From the NCBI RefSeq assembly GCF_004210375.1, contig NC_134833.1, forward strand, positions 144,390,127 through 144,454,126: a stretch of 64,000 bases of DNA. Reading direction: 5' to 3'. Under the pieces are notes generated by a model. The model had not been told where the DNA came from, made no database searches, and was given only the letters and a program-made list of their open reading frames with translations. The stretch is from Tachypleus tridentatus. Its lineage: Eukaryota; Arthropoda; Merostomata; Xiphosura; Limulidae. The number at the start of each line of letters is the position of its first letter. Position 1 is the stretch's first letter. Shown here piece by piece: positions 21,965 to 33,830 of this stretch. Made by a program: the position numbers and the translations under genes.

Positions 21965-23015
21965 ACCAGTTTATGCACATGTAGGCCTAAGGCTGGCGTT
22001 GGACAGACACAACAAACAGTGTAGAAAATGTAGGCCTAAGACTGGCGTTAGACAGACACAATCAACAGTGTAGGAAATATAGGCCTAAGGCTGGCGTTAG
22101 ACAGATACAACAAACAGTGTAGGAAATGTAGGCCTAAGACTGGCGTTAGACAGACACAATCAACAGTGTAGGAAATGTAGGCCTAAGACTGGCGTTAGAA
22201 AGACACAACCAACAGTGTAGGAAATGTAGGCCTAAGGCTGGCGTTAGACAGACACAACAAACAGCGCAGGAAATGTAGGCCTAAGAATGGCGTTAGACAG
22301 ACACAACAAACAGTGTAGGAAATGTAGGCCTAAGACTGGCGTTAGACAGACACAATCAACAGTGTAGGAAATGTAGGCCTTAGATTGGCGTTAGACAGAC
22401 ACAACCAACAGTGTAGGAAATGTAGGCCTTAGACTGGCGTTAGACAGACACAACCAACAGTGTAGGAAATGTAGGCCTAAGGCTGGCGTTAGACAGACAC
22501 GACAAACAGTGTAGAAAATGTAGGCCTAAGACTGGCGTTAGACAGACACAATCAACAGTGTAGGAAATATAGGCCTAAGGCTGGCGTTAGACAGACACAA
22601 CAAACAGCGCAGGAAATGTAGGCCTAAGACTGGCGTTAGACAGACATAACCAACAGTGTAGGAAATGTAGGCCTAAGACTGGCGTTAGACAGACACAATC
22701 AACAGTGTAGGAAAAGTCGAAATAAGTTTGGCGCTAGACAGACACAACCAACAGTGTAGGAAATGTAGAATTAAGACTGGTGTTAGACAGACACAAGAAA
22801 CAGTGTAGGAAATGTAGCCCTAAAACTGGCGTTAGACAGATGCAACAAATAGTGTAGGAAATGTTGGCTAAGACTGGCGATAGACAGACACAACCAACAG
22901 TGTAAGAAATGTAGGCCTAAGACTGGCGTTAGACAGACACAACCAACAGTGTAAGAAATGTAGGCCTAAGACTGGCGTTAGACAGACACAACAAACAGTG
23001 TAGGAGACCTAGCTA
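21965..23015 (+). repeat. 49-bp satellite array, left arm, about 21 units
   Basis: Unit phrases in order are GTGTAGGAAATGTAGGCCTA, AGACTGGCGTTAGACAGACA and CAACCAACA, 49 bp in all. Most units keep TAGGCCTA. Common variants are ACAAACA or ACAATCAACA at the end, and GCGCAGG for GTGTAGG. Units near the right edge (22700-22900) are more worn. 49 is not a multiple of three and there is no long frame across the array, so it is non-coding. Confidence 0.95.
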
Positions 23016-24173
23016 CTATGAAAAAATTGACGAGTTAAACAAAACATAATGATAACTGCAAGCAGAAGGTTATGAAAGTTTAAGATCAGTACAAAACAGA
23101 ATGAATAATAAAATGAGGTCAGCTTTGTATCTATCTAGCTCAACACAAACTTGGACTATGAAAGACAATAGATAACAACAGTGTGTGTGTGTGTATATAT
23201 AGATGGAGAGTATTCAGGTATTGTGTAAGCATTACTGTTCAGTAATGTGTGAGAAAGTTCTGATTTAAGTCCAGGCTATATTTTACGCTACTTATCGTGC
23301 AGACCAATTTGATTAGAATGAAAACAATGTGACTTTTAATATTTAATGCTGCTCTAAAAATAAAATAAAAAACAAGTCCAATAACAGAGATATTTTTATA
23401 AGGTAGATTAATTTCAAAAACACATATTTAATGACTGCCATTTGGCTAGACACGTAGTGAATGGTCATCAATTCTTAATTTCTTTGACGTCATAAAAATG
23501 ATTGAGTTTATTAAGTTGTTAAATGTTTCCAATATATATTTCCTAATATAATTTAGAGAATATCGATAGACCAAGGTGAATTTTACGTTGTTTTGATTTT
23601 AATTATTGAGAAATGAAAGCATATATTCTAATGAAAGGCCTTTCTAACAGCATGTTTCTATATCATAATCTTTCGTATTGTAGAAGTCAACGAATTCAGA
23701 TGTGAAACATCGAACTCAAAGATAATTTAAAATTAGAGTTTTTACCAAAAACTATAATCTTTTCCATACGTAGTTCGGTTACATGAGAGTAAACATTTAT
23801 ACCAAATGACAGAGAAATTTATTAAACATCACTACATCTGTATTTCAGTTAACAATAGTTCTAGTACCTCTGGTTTAGTTGATCATCCAGAAAAGGTGAG
23901 AAGAATGTTGATAAATAAATATAAACAACATGAAACAACTGAATAGAAACTTTAAATAATACCCACTCTGGACCATCTTGCGTTAATCATAATTTGAAAA
24001 TTTGAAAAATCTCTAGTGTAAACATTGTTATGTAGCCACATTTATTGAAATAAATAAATATTAAAAATATTTCTTTGTTAGTTCTACATGTAGTGTCACC
24101 TATATTAAACTACTATCGGCCCTAGTTCTGGAACCACTGATTTAATCAGTGTAATATATATGTATATACATCT
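23016..24173. other. Left-arm unique sequence, no gene
   Basis: Mirrors 58680-59864. It holds a short GT run near 23182-23195. Parts (23270-23560) also resemble 28930-29130 in direct orientation, so the arm contains internal duplications. Confidence 0.6.
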
Positions 24174-24424
24174 TGTTTGTTTGTTTTGAATTTCGCACAA
24201 AGCTTCTCGAGGGCTATCTGCGCTAGCCGTCCCTAATTTAGCAGTGTAAGACTAGAGGGAAGGCAGCTAGTCATCACCACCCACTGCCAACTCTTGGGAT
24301 ATTCTTTTACCAACGAATAGTAGGATTGACCGTTACTTTATAAATCCCTCACGGCTGAAGGGGCGAGCATGTTTGGAGCGACGGGGATGCGAACTCGCGA
24401 CCCTCAGATTGCGAGTCGCACGCC
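24174..24424 (-). mobile_element. First-family SINE, 5'-truncated, shared by both arms
   Basis: Full body and tail; the tRNA-like head stops at AGGCGTGCGACTCG in reverse. Flanked by TATACATCT (24165-24173) and TATATATCT (24425-24433). The same insertion with the same target duplication is present in the right arm at 58415-58676, so it predates the duplication. Confidence 0.85.
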
Positions 24425-24649
24425 TATATATCTTCTAAAAAGCACTTAATTAATGTTTCTTAACGTATATAAATTTTACTTTAATAGGCTTGATAAACAT
24501 TATATTTATATCTGTATAACGTATTATGGTTGATAGATATAAGGAAGTGATCAGAATTAGAAAATAGTAAATAAATATCAAATTACGATATAATAAAGGT
24601 ACAGTGAAAACTTTGATAAATAATGAATCAAATAAATTTTATTTTTAGT

Positions 24650-24765
24650 TAAGCAGAACGCTATAAAATGGGCTATTTGTGCTGTGCCAACCTCAGGTAT
24701 TGAAGACTAGTTTCTAACGTATACGACTTCAGAAATGTCTCTGTGCCAGTATAAACAAATATTCC
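24650..24765 (-). mobile_element. Degenerate second-family-type SINE
   Basis: Plus-strand order AAATGGGCTATTTGTGCTGT, CAACCTCAGGTATTGAAGAC, CTCTGTGCCAGT fits a reversed tRNA-derived SINE similar to 11140-11245. Mirrored at about 58080-58200. Confidence 0.45.
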
Positions 24766-25999
24766 ACAAAACTTTGCATATAACTGTCTTTGCAGAGTTA
24801 AATATCAGTGGGATGCTTTGAAAAATCCGCATTTTAAGTCAAAATTAACCATTGAAGTACGGTAAAGTGATCAACGTGGTGCTATCTATTTGTCATGTTA
24901 TGTGTCTAAAAACTATATATTATTTTATTGATTTATTAATATATATAATTTACATTATTTCGCTTCACAATAAAGAATAGAATTATACCGCGAAATAATA
25001 TCGATACACTAACGTTGTAGTCGTTAATTATATGGTTCTCGAAGCTGTTTTGTTTAACAATAAAGTAGCTAATTTGTTACATGAGCCGTTTCTGACTCAG
25101 TAGTATTTGTGATGATTTATAACACTAAAATGGAGTTATAAGAATGTGTATATTTGTTATTAATAAATTTCTGATTTGAAATGGTTTATAAGCCACTAGA
25201 TGGCGACAAAATATTCTGACATTTAAGATTGATGAAACTGTCCCAAAGTGAAAGGAGACATTTGGCATAAAAGTGAAGAATATAAAATTAAACAAGTGAG
25301 ATAACTAGATCAATATAAGTTTTGTGACCACAAAACAAGCTTAGGATATTTATTATAGATCAGCTTTCTTCCACTGAAGTGACATTCGTGTTAATTATAG
25401 GTGGATATTTATATCTGTACTGTCATCGTTTCTCTGAATGATGTTAGTATCCATTAGGCATAACAGATACTCCACTCTTCCAGTCTTGTATGATGTACAG
25501 CTAAACGTATCATTGGTATAGGCTGCAGAATGTAAACAATGAAGAAGATAACACTGATTTGTAAATGAGTGTAGTTATATCACAATGTGATGTTGTGTGG
25601 GCAGCTGGTTAAATCTCAGCATCCTTCAAGCTCAACATGGTGGAATTACCTCAGCACCACTCTCAATCTTTGATGGAGTCACAGAAGCTGGATAGATAAA
25701 CACTAGGGTGAGACAAGGCTTTTTCTCTGTATAAATTATATGAAAAATCAGTTATGCAGCTTTCCTTTTTAGTTTCTACTACGTCACTTGACAATATGAA
25801 CCTGTCTGCAACATACATTATGTTACTCTTACTTTAAAGTCAAGGTAGGGAGTATAGTAGGTTACTTAAACCATATTTAAATTGGAATACTAACAGATTG
25901 TGATATAAAAGGTACCATGTTAGGTATATCAGTTGCAGTTTGAAATTATTTCCAAAGTAAATGGATGGAATAGCTGAAAGCAACATATATATCGCTATA
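24766..25999. other. Left-arm unique sequence, no gene
   Basis: Mirrors 56830-58080. The part at 25820-25935 is the single-sided partner of the large hairpin at 56832-57023. Confidence 0.55.
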
Positions 26000-27152
26000 T
26001 ATTGAAACGACTAAATTTAACAACATCAAGCGTTGTGAAAAATCAAAATAATGAATATTTATCAATTCTCCAGTCAGTTTTAAGTCACTAATGTATGCAC
26101 CACTCAGTTATCTTTCTAGCTGGCATGTGTTCGACCAACAGCACAACTATTTTGTGCTATTTCAATTATTATTATAAGTGAATTAGATTAATAGTCCCGC
26201 CAAGAAAACAAACAAACAAAACACATGATATTGTATTACACAGTTTGTAACTGCTGTTTCTAAATTATGCACGTACAATAATAATATTCACCTCAACAAC
26301 ACGAGAGCACAGTTTTACTGACATTCGACACACGTTTACCGTTACCATACAGGGTGACACTCAGCTCAGAACCAGCTTAGGTGTTATGTTTATGAATTTT
26401 GCTTTTTATTAACACAGAATAGTGTTGGTTATGTCGATTAGAGTAAGGTTAGGGAAAAATATTTCACTACAGTTATCTTTCGTAAATCAAAAACCACAGT
26501 AAAGTGAACAAACTGACAGACTTCAGACTTGTCAGACTTCAGACAGTTTGTTCCGTTTACTGTGGTTCTGTTTTCAATATTTGCTACAACGATAATATGT
26601 TATTATAATAAGTACAGTATTGTTATATTTTGTGATATACAGTTATCAATCCAGAATTTTATTAACAAAATTTTGATAACGTATTGTCGTGCCTAGGGTT
26701 GAGAATAGGAGACGATACAAACGTTTGAGTTTAAAGGACAAAAAATTAATCATTTGCTAAGTTTAAATATTTTATTTTTAGTTTGTTTTAAATTATGGAC
26801 AATGATTTTTCAACCCTACATATGTATTGGCCAATTACTTACGGATAGCATTTCTTGTTTTACATTGTCTGTTATTTAAATTCGAAACATACAAAATTAT
26901 TACTGTAATTCATTTGACAAGCATCTGTAATATCTGGTAACTTATTTTGATAACACAGAACTTTGATAATATTAAATCCGTTAATACTGGGGCATTAAAA
27001 TCAGAATAGAACAGTTTGAGTTCTTGTTTCTCGTTATGATAATAACTTATTATGCTTGGTAGATCACGTGGTGTAGAAGAAATTAACGTACTTTTAAAAA
27101 CGTTTTTATGAAGTTAACTTTATATCCTGAATGACATTTTACAAAGTAAATA
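26000..27152 (+). repeat. Dispersed repeat R, copy 2
   Basis: Contains the R blocks TATCTTTCGTAAATCAAAAA, GCAACGATAATATGTTATTA-like, and the CGTGGTGTAGAAGAAATTAA region. It is interrupted at its right end by the Tc1 element at 27153 and resumes with TTATCTTTTAAAATATCTGA after 28308. Confidence 0.75.
26492..26567. repeat. Hairpin in repeat R
   Basis: AACCACAGTAAAGTGAACAA (26492 onward, through AACTG) pairs with CAGTTTGTTCCGTTTACTGT through GGTT, ending at 26567. The loop region repeats CAGACTTCAGACTTGT. Mirrored at about 56269-56345. Confidence 0.8.
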
Positions 27153-28306
27153 TACTCTTCAAAACAAGAAACGAAAAAGGGATATTTTTGTTATTTTAAA
27201 GAGAAATATATGTAATAACGTTACAAGCTCAGAGTATGTGATGTTACACGTCTTAAGGCACTGATTGTCAGACCAAAATTACAATAAAAGTTGTGCACTT
27301 TGAAAACGAAAAAAACATCGAATTTTCGCCAAAACACATTCTTGTCCAATAAATTTGTTTGAGAGATCTGCATGTTCTGCAAGCGCAACATGTGCAAAAT
27401 CCCTATAAAAGTGACGGGTTCCCGGTTTCCATAGCTCAGTGTTAAGCCATCGACACGCAATACAGTTAAGCCAAGATTGACTGAAGCAGAACGCAACAAT
27501 GCCATTGGTCGCTTGAAAGCAGGCGAATCTCGATCAGATGTTGCCAGAGCTGTGAATGTCCACCCAAGCACCATCACAAGGCTATGGAATCGTTACCAAC
27601 AACATGGATCAACTCGTGACCGTCCACGATCTGGCATACCACGTGTGACCACGCCCGCACAAGATCGCTACATTGGGTTACGTTACCTTCGTGATAGGAC
27701 CACCACTGCGACGTCTACTGCCTCAACTATACCAGGGCTGCGTAGGATTTACGAACAGACCGTACGCAACCGTCTACGAGTTTCTTAGGCCACATGTGCA
27801 AACCATCATGGTGAACGTCAACGACGTTTTTCAACATGACAACGCCCGTCCTCACACAGTCCGACTCACCACTGTCTTCTTGAGACACCACAACATCAAC
27901 GTTTTGCCCTGGCCTTCCAGATCACCAGATTTAAACCCCATCAAACATCTTTGGGACAAGTTGGACCGACGTCTGCGACGGCGACAACAAAAACCGCAGA
28001 CTCTACCTCAGCTTGCAGCAGCTTTGCAGGCTAAGTGGACAACCATTCCACGGGATTTGATTCGTCATCTCATCGCTTCCATGGGCAGGAGATGACAAGC
28101 AGTTATTGATGCTCACAAGGGGCATACTCGTCATTGACGTTGAGTGACGTTAAACTTCAACTAGTGAGCATGGACATCGCCTTTGCAGACGTTGGATGTT
28201 CAGCAGTGAATGTGCAAAGTTTCATACATGTCATACAGAACTACCCGAAATAAACTTGTTAACTTGTCTCAAATTTTGGCTTTTGCGTTTCTTTTTTCGA
28301 AGAGTA
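27153..28306 (+). mobile_element. Tc1-like DNA transposon, internally deleted, left arm only
   Basis: Inverted ends TACTCTTCAAAACAAGAAAC and, on the opposite strand, TACTCTTCGAAAAAAGAAAC are flanked by TA on both sides (27151-27152, 28307-28308), the target of Tc1/mariner elements. The right arm shows the uninterrupted site at about 55670-55700 (AAAGTAAATAAATTATCTTT on the minus strand), so the insertion followed the duplication. Confidence 0.93.
27477..28095 (+). pseudogene. Tc1-like transposase, internal deletion
   Basis: The N-terminal part, opening from 27477, reads NNAIGRLKAGESRSDVARAV, NVHPSTITRLWNRYQQ and RPRSGIPRVTTPAQDRYI, the paired helix-turn-helix DNA-binding region. At about 27775 the frame shifts and jumps to EFLRPHVQTIM, VFQHDNARPHTVRLT and SPDLNPIKHLWDKLDRR. 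About 110 residues, including the first catalytic Asp of the DDE triad, are missing. The second Asp (HDNAR) is kept; the third, normally Glu in NPIE, is Lys. So the element cannot encode active transposase and was presumably moved in trans or decayed after insertion. The start is not fixed; full-length relatives are about 340 residues. Confidence 0.92.
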
Positions 28307-28539
28307 TATATTATCTTTTAAAATATCTGAAATATTCTCTTCACTTAGTTCACTTGTCCCCCACACCTATAAAAATAGTTTTTATAAGCTTTTGTGTAAC
28401 TCCTTGTCAAACAGATACACCAAATATACAGAATCACCCTAAGCAGTAACGTTTAAAAAGAATGTCTGAAGGTTTGGACACGAGATTTTCTATCAGTGAA
28501 AATATGTTTACTCTCCAATAACATTCTAAAGTTTATAAC

Positions 28540-28745
28540 ATGTTTTATTAAATCTTTCAGCCAGTCGTTTTCTAGTACATCTTTCTGATGTCCTGTTTCA
28601 CCAACGTTCCTGGTATTCAATAATATTATAAAAGTCTCGTGCTACCAGTCAATTCATAATTCTAAAATTTGTGATGCTTTTCTTTAATTTTATTTCTGAT
28701 ATCCTGTGTTAGCCAACCTGGTGTGTTACTTGCAGCTGTACTTAT
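28540..28745 (-). pseudogene. LINE fragment (CR1-like linker before reverse transcriptase)
   Basis: Minus-strand frame reads NTPGWLTQDIRNKIKEKHHK, then a stop, then ELTGSTRLL. This resembles the region between endonuclease and reverse transcriptase in CR1 elements. Mirrored at 55255-55450. Confidence 0.55.
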
Positions 28746-29635
28746 CTTTCTATAAATAAAATATATATACACGATTTAAGGAATGTAAGGTATGTTGAGC
28801 TAAAGATGGCAAGGTAAGTCCATCTGGTTGCTCTCTTTCAACACAGCAGTTCTAGAATAGAAATGGTTGTGCCTGAACTGTAGAGGTTTTAAAGACAACA
28901 AACTTCTATTAACATGCGATATGGCTTTTCGTTTTAACACGTTGTATTGCACTTAGAATAAAACATAGAAACAAGTCCAATAAACAAGATATTTTTTAAA
29001 AGTTATTTTCGTTTCAAACACACGTATTTAATTACCACAATCTGTTTAAACAAGTAACGTATCATCATCAGCTGTTAACTTTCTTTGACGCCATAAAAAT
29101 GACTGAGTTTAATATTTATATGGAAAACGTTGATAGTCCACAGTGAATTATAGTTTATTTTATTTTTAATTATTGATAAATGAAAGTGTATATTCTGAGA
29201 AAAACATTTCTAACAGCATCATTGTATATCATAATCTAACGTGTTATACTAATCAACAAATTCTGACATCAATAACTAATAGTAAAGGTCCAAGTCATAG
29301 TTTTATTTTATGGTACTTTTGCGAACCAGTCTGAAAATTAATTACCAAGTAAAAGGGTTAACAGAAGTCTTTATTTGTATGTGCTTATGGTATAGTAATA
29401 ATCATAAAAAAATATTTTTTAGGTGCTAATTAAACTTAAATCACCCAGTGAGGTGAAGAGAAACTAAAGCTTGTAACCTAAATTCCTGCCCAGAACAAAC
29501 TGGGATCATTCCTTCCAAGTGACACCCGAATGTTATTGATATTTATGTATTTGGAAAAATTATTTATAACTGGACATTAGGGTCATTCGTGTAAAAATTT
29601 TTTTCTATAATAAATATATGTATATTTCTCATTTT

Positions 29636-30310
29636 GACAGATAATTAACAAAATTAAAGATAAGCACGAGAAATTTAAAAAGTTTAAATTCACTAATATT
29701 ATATAAAATATAAATATAATATAATATTATATAAAACTTAAAGGTTTAAGGAATGTGGCGAAACAGGGAATTAGAACCCCCAAAAGAATGTATAAAAATA
29801 CATTTACACATTAAACACTTAAACATTAACAGTAAGGATTTTTATGCGAAACAAAATGTTAGAATCGGGACTTACTCCTTGTGGAATGATGAAGAAAGGC
29901 TTATAATTGATGATTATAAAATGCTTTTTCTTCCTTAGTTTTATTTAATTAAGGCTTAATGAGTATTAGTCATCTTTAAGAATTGATAGCATGAACAAGA
30001 TAACTGCATATATTCTGAAGCTGTTAAATAAATTTGGGAACTTTAAAGAATGATAAGGCTACTCAGCCAGATAATATTTCTCTGGGTGTTTTAAATTACA
30101 CCAAGGATTGGATATGTGAGCTATTTGTCTCCGTTTTTGGTAAGCCGTTGAAAAGTGGAGAAGCACCACCAGATTGGAAATTAGGTAATGTCGCTTCTAT
30201 CTTCGAGAAAGAAAATATAAGTTGTGTAAATAATTATAGGCTTATTATATTAGTTGTTAGTTGTGTGAAAGTCGTTGGAATATCTTATAAAAGAAAAACT
30301 TTTTAAAGTC
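29636..30310 (+). pseudogene. CR1-like LINE fragment, left arm
   Basis: Pieces in order: INKIKDKHEKFKKFKFTNI (29640-29700), an AT-only insertion, a second frame with KDFYAKQNVRIG and LIIDDYKM (29753-29938), then 30034-30306 with LKNDKATQPDNISLGVLN, GEAPPDWKLGNVASIFEKEN and NNYRLIILVVSCVKV. The last matches the N-terminal fingers of a CR1 reverse transcriptase (pattern K...A.GPD.I..RVL and WK.A.V.PIFKKG). Frames change twice, so it is dead. Mirrored at 53691-54300. Confidence 0.8.
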
Positions 30311-30579
30311 ATTTAACAATATTTAGAATATTATCGGATAGACAACATAATCTCTCTATGGGAAAATCTTACCTTCACCTTTCTGTCACATTTTGAAAAT
30401 GTGTCTGTATATGTAGATGAGGGTAAGGATGTATATTTGTTTTTTTATTAGTAGATTTTGAGAGCTTGTAAAAGGATGGGAGTGAAAAGGAGAAATTTGG
30501 TGATGATGGTGTGTGCGTTGGCTTATTGTTGAAATTTGTTGTTTAGAAAATTGCTTGTAATCTTCGTTAGATAGCTCAT

Positions 30580-31060
30580 TCATAAATAAATATACATGTA
30601 GTGTTACGTACATTGGCAAAACAAATCTCCATTTAAATACTAGAGTTTGTGATCACTTAGGAGTATCTAACAGAACTAATATTTTACTACTTAAACCAAG
30701 CCATTCATTCAGTCATGCACTTTTTGAAATTACAGGTCATAATGTTTTATTTAACTATTTCTCTGACATAGGCACAGTATCTTCAGAACTTGAACTCTAT
30801 ATTAAATAAAGTCCCGTCATTAGTAAAAAACAGCCCAACCAGCTCTTTAGACCAAAGTTATGTAAGTCAGCTGCTGAGTAATATATATATATATATATAT
30901 ACATCCACTAACAGTTTTTCTAATAATTAAATGAACTAATTATTATGTTACCTTATAATTGTAGTAATGATCGCCTTTCTAACACAATTTTCAGATATTC
31001 CTGATGATGGAACAAGTTATTCCAAAACGTTAAAACTTATAAATAAAATCTTGAAGGTTT
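30580..31060 (+). pseudogene. Penelope-like element 3' end with GIY-YIG endonuclease remnant, left arm
   Basis: Frame from about 30588 reads CSVTYIGKTNLHLNTRVCDH, then SFSHALFEITGHN and ELELYIK followed by a stop near 30812. YIGKT followed by an Arg and a His at the usual spacing is the pattern of the GIY-YIG endonuclease that closes the Penelope-like polyprotein. Downstream, CTGATGATGGAACAAGTTAT then TCCAAAACGTT (31001-31033) forms a small stem and resembles the terminal motif of such elements. The reverse transcriptase part is missing. A TA run (30880-30901) lies in the 3' region. Confidence 0.75.
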
Positions 31061-31089
31061 TGTTACCCGTCTTCATCTTCACTACTTTG

Positions 31090-31340
31090 TTATGTTATTA
31101 AGAGAAACATTCGATTTAAGATGTATTTTTTAAAATTTATAATACGTTGAATTAGAAGATGGGACAGTCGAGTTGTACCAATAGATCCCTTATTATCCCT
31201 AAATATTATATTTTTTTATTTTATATGAAAGGAAAGTTCCTCTTAACGGCAACTATTTAAACTTTATATTTAATCGATATTTAACATTTCCCACACATGG
31301 TTCTAAAGGCTTTGGATAAACCTTGCTGTTCATCATATAT
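31090..31340 (-). repeat. Arm segment with three copies in the window
   Basis: Reverse match to 52625-52870 and 19545-19790. Block TAAATATTATATTTTTTTAT and neighbours are shared. Confidence 0.65.
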
Positions 31341-32119
31341 ATTCATCAATTCACTTTTCATGTGACCTAGATCTTCATATGCTAACTGTAAACTTGACCA
31401 TAAGTTGTTGAAATAAAGATAGATGGCACTTTGTCAGGTTTCGAATTCCTTTACCCTTCTACTATGAATAGACGACTCTTCACTGTGGTGTTTTTTAAAT
31501 TGGTTTTCAGAATCAGTTTAAGTGTCAGATATAATATCAATATACATTTACCATCCAGAAGGTGAACTATATGTATTTTATGTTTCTCTTAAATACAAAA
31601 TATTCACATCGAAAACTTTATACGCAACATAAACATTATTGTTTTCCAATGATAGAATATGAACAATATTTAGAGAGTGAAGTGAAACTATTACAATATT
31701 TAAATGATTACCGAATCTTCAGCTTGGAACATTCCACTTGGTACCCGGATGTGAAAACCACTACACTGTATTTAAGTGTAAACCTAGAATCATATTTCAT
31801 TTTTGCAATTTTGTTTCTTTATTAGTTTTTGTGTTTTAAATGAGCATAAAGCTACATCATGATATTTTTGTACTCGGCCCACAACAGGTATTGAAACCGT
31901 GTTTTTAGTATTAAAAGCCTTTCGATTTTGCAAAGATTCAAAACTGGGTATTATTGAAATTATGTTTACGCTGCTAGTGCATAGTTTGCAATCTGTATGT
32001 TATTAATACCATACTTAATCTAAAAAATTAAAACAATGTTATTGAAAACATGTCTGATCTCTAAACAGTTTAAAATTGATAATTATATTATATAACATTT
32101 TATATTTGCGATTGGTCTG
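31341..32119. other. Left-arm sequence, no gene
   Basis: Mirrors about 52330-52620. A short frame at 31562-31825 has no recognisable family. A worn second-family-type SINE lies at 31841-31935 (GAGCATAAAGCTACATCATG, then GGCCCACAACAGGTATTGAA). Confidence 0.5.
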
Positions 32120-33830
32120 TTTTATAAGTTTATTATTATAGTATAAGCATATCACTTGGTACCTGTTTTAAACCAAGGTTCTGTATTTTAATTAATAATT
32201 TCAAACCAAAATAAAGTTAAATATACAAATAGAACTAAAAAGGTTACGTACAAATTCATGATTATTGTAATAGACTGATAAGATGAACGTAACTCACACC
32301 ACAAGATATACAAAGTTCATAAATGTTAAAATGCATTTATCTGTTAATAATGTCATTGGCCGTAATTCCTAAAGCATCTACAGATCTTCGTCCAGTATAG
32401 GATATTTAACATAGGTCTAAACCAATATACCAAGTTAAAATTTCAAAATCATTTCCATAATTATAAAGTTGATAAGAACCACTTTAAAAATTATTTTAAA
32501 CGGTATTCTACTGAATATTGGAAAAATCAACTAACTATGAAGAAAGATGGAGTGTTTCATTACATAAGTAGTTTGATCAACTGTATTTGTCACTCAGTTT
32601 TCACAAGATTTATCCTTTAAATTAAGTTCTGCTTCTTAATATTTCACATATTTTAAAAGATGATTTACTTACCTTGAAAAATGTCATTCTGGATAAAAGA
32701 TAATTTCGTAAAATATTTTGAAAGGTTTTTAAAAGAACATTAATTTCTTCTACACCACGTGATCTACCAGGTCTAATAGGTTATTATCATAAGGAGAAAC
32801 AGGAACGAAAGCTCTCTATTCTGTTTTTGAAGTCCTAATATTAACGAACTTGATCATATGAAAGTCCTGTGATATCTAAATAAGTTACAAAATGTTATGA
32901 TTGTTATTTAATGTGAAAGCTTGTCAAGTGGAGTACAGAGAAAAGTAATAATTTTATATGTTTTGAAATTAAACAACGGACAATGAAAAAGAAGAACTGT
33001 TTTGTTTTGTTTTGGATTTAGCGCAAAGCTACTCGAGGGCTATCTGTGCTAGTCGTCCCTAATTTAGCAGTGTAAGACTAGAGGGAAGAAAGCTAGTCAT
33101 CATCACCCATCGCATACTCTTGGGGTACTCTTTTACCAACGAATAGTGGAATTGAACGTCACATAATAATGTCCACACGGCTGAAAAGGCGAGCATGTTT
33201 GGTGCGACGAGGATTCGAATCCGCAACGCTCGGATTACGAGTCGAGTACCTAAACCACCTGGCCATGATCGGGCCTGAGAAATGTTATCCGTTGACAACA
33301 GGATTGTCATCATTATCTATAATTTGAAACAAAGTGACAATAAAATATGTCAACTTAGCTAATAATTAATTTTTGTCATTTAAACTGAAACGTTTCTATC
33401 TTATTATACTCTAAACCTTTACCACAACAAGACGTTATCAAAATTCTGATAATAAAATTCTGAATTGATATATCGCAAAGGATAATACTACTAATAACAA
33501 CATATTATCGTTGTAACAAATATCGAAAAATAGAACCACAGTAAACAGAACAAACTGTTCGAAGTCTGATATTAGATAAACTAGTATAATGACCAATATT
33601 TTTGGTTGTGTTTCTGTTGTTGTTTTCTTTCTCACTGAAAATGACGCACAACTGTGTCGAAACAAGTTTCTCCGATAGAAAGCTTTTGACAGTTCGTTAT
33701 TTTTAGTGTGGTTTTTAATTGACGAAAGATAAACTGTAGTGAAAATCTTTTTTTCTCTAACTTTATCCCAATCGACTATTACCTTTCACGAACAATAAAG
33801 GAAAGTCAAAATAAGTATATTAATGAAATC
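32120..33830 (-). repeat. Dispersed repeat R, copy 3 (left arm)
   Basis: Reverse counterpart of 50550-52330. It contains a long foldback, with AACCACAGTAAACAGAACAA near 33534 pairing with TTCGTTATTTTTAGTGTGGTT near 33693-33713. Its loop holds CTGAAAATGACGCAC (33635-33649) and GTGTCGAAAC (33654-33663), the same motif type as at 1149-1175. The SINE at 33000-33276 is inserted in it. Confidence 0.8.
33000..33276 (-). mobile_element. First-family SINE shared by both arms
   Basis: Full-length copy. In reverse the head reads AGGCCCGATCATGGCCAGGT and the tail TTTGCGCTAAATCCAAAACA. It occupies the same site as 51091-51364 in the right arm, with matching flanks (GATAACATTTCT on one side, AGTTCTTCTTTTTC on the other), so it predates the duplication. 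Confidence 0.9.

Noticed and set aside
22000-23000. CRISPR-like array because of regular 49-bp repeats
   Set aside because: Units are contiguous with no unique spacers, and the setting is an animal genome; it is a satellite.
30386-30619. Histidine-rich frame on the minus strand, repeated at 53377-53628
   Set aside because: It overlaps, on the opposite strand, the Penelope-like GIY-YIG frame, which has a recognisable family; the similarity is due to the arms.
33438-33665. Hydrophobic 65-75-codon frame shared by both palindrome arms (also 50715-50912) that looks like a small membrane protein
   Set aside because: The protein differences I can see between the two copies (Leu/Pro, Leu/Phe, Ala/Val, Ile/Met, Ser/Thr) are all amino-acid-changing, the frame starts differ, and it lies within the non-coding repeat R. 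Recent duplication alone explains the similarity.
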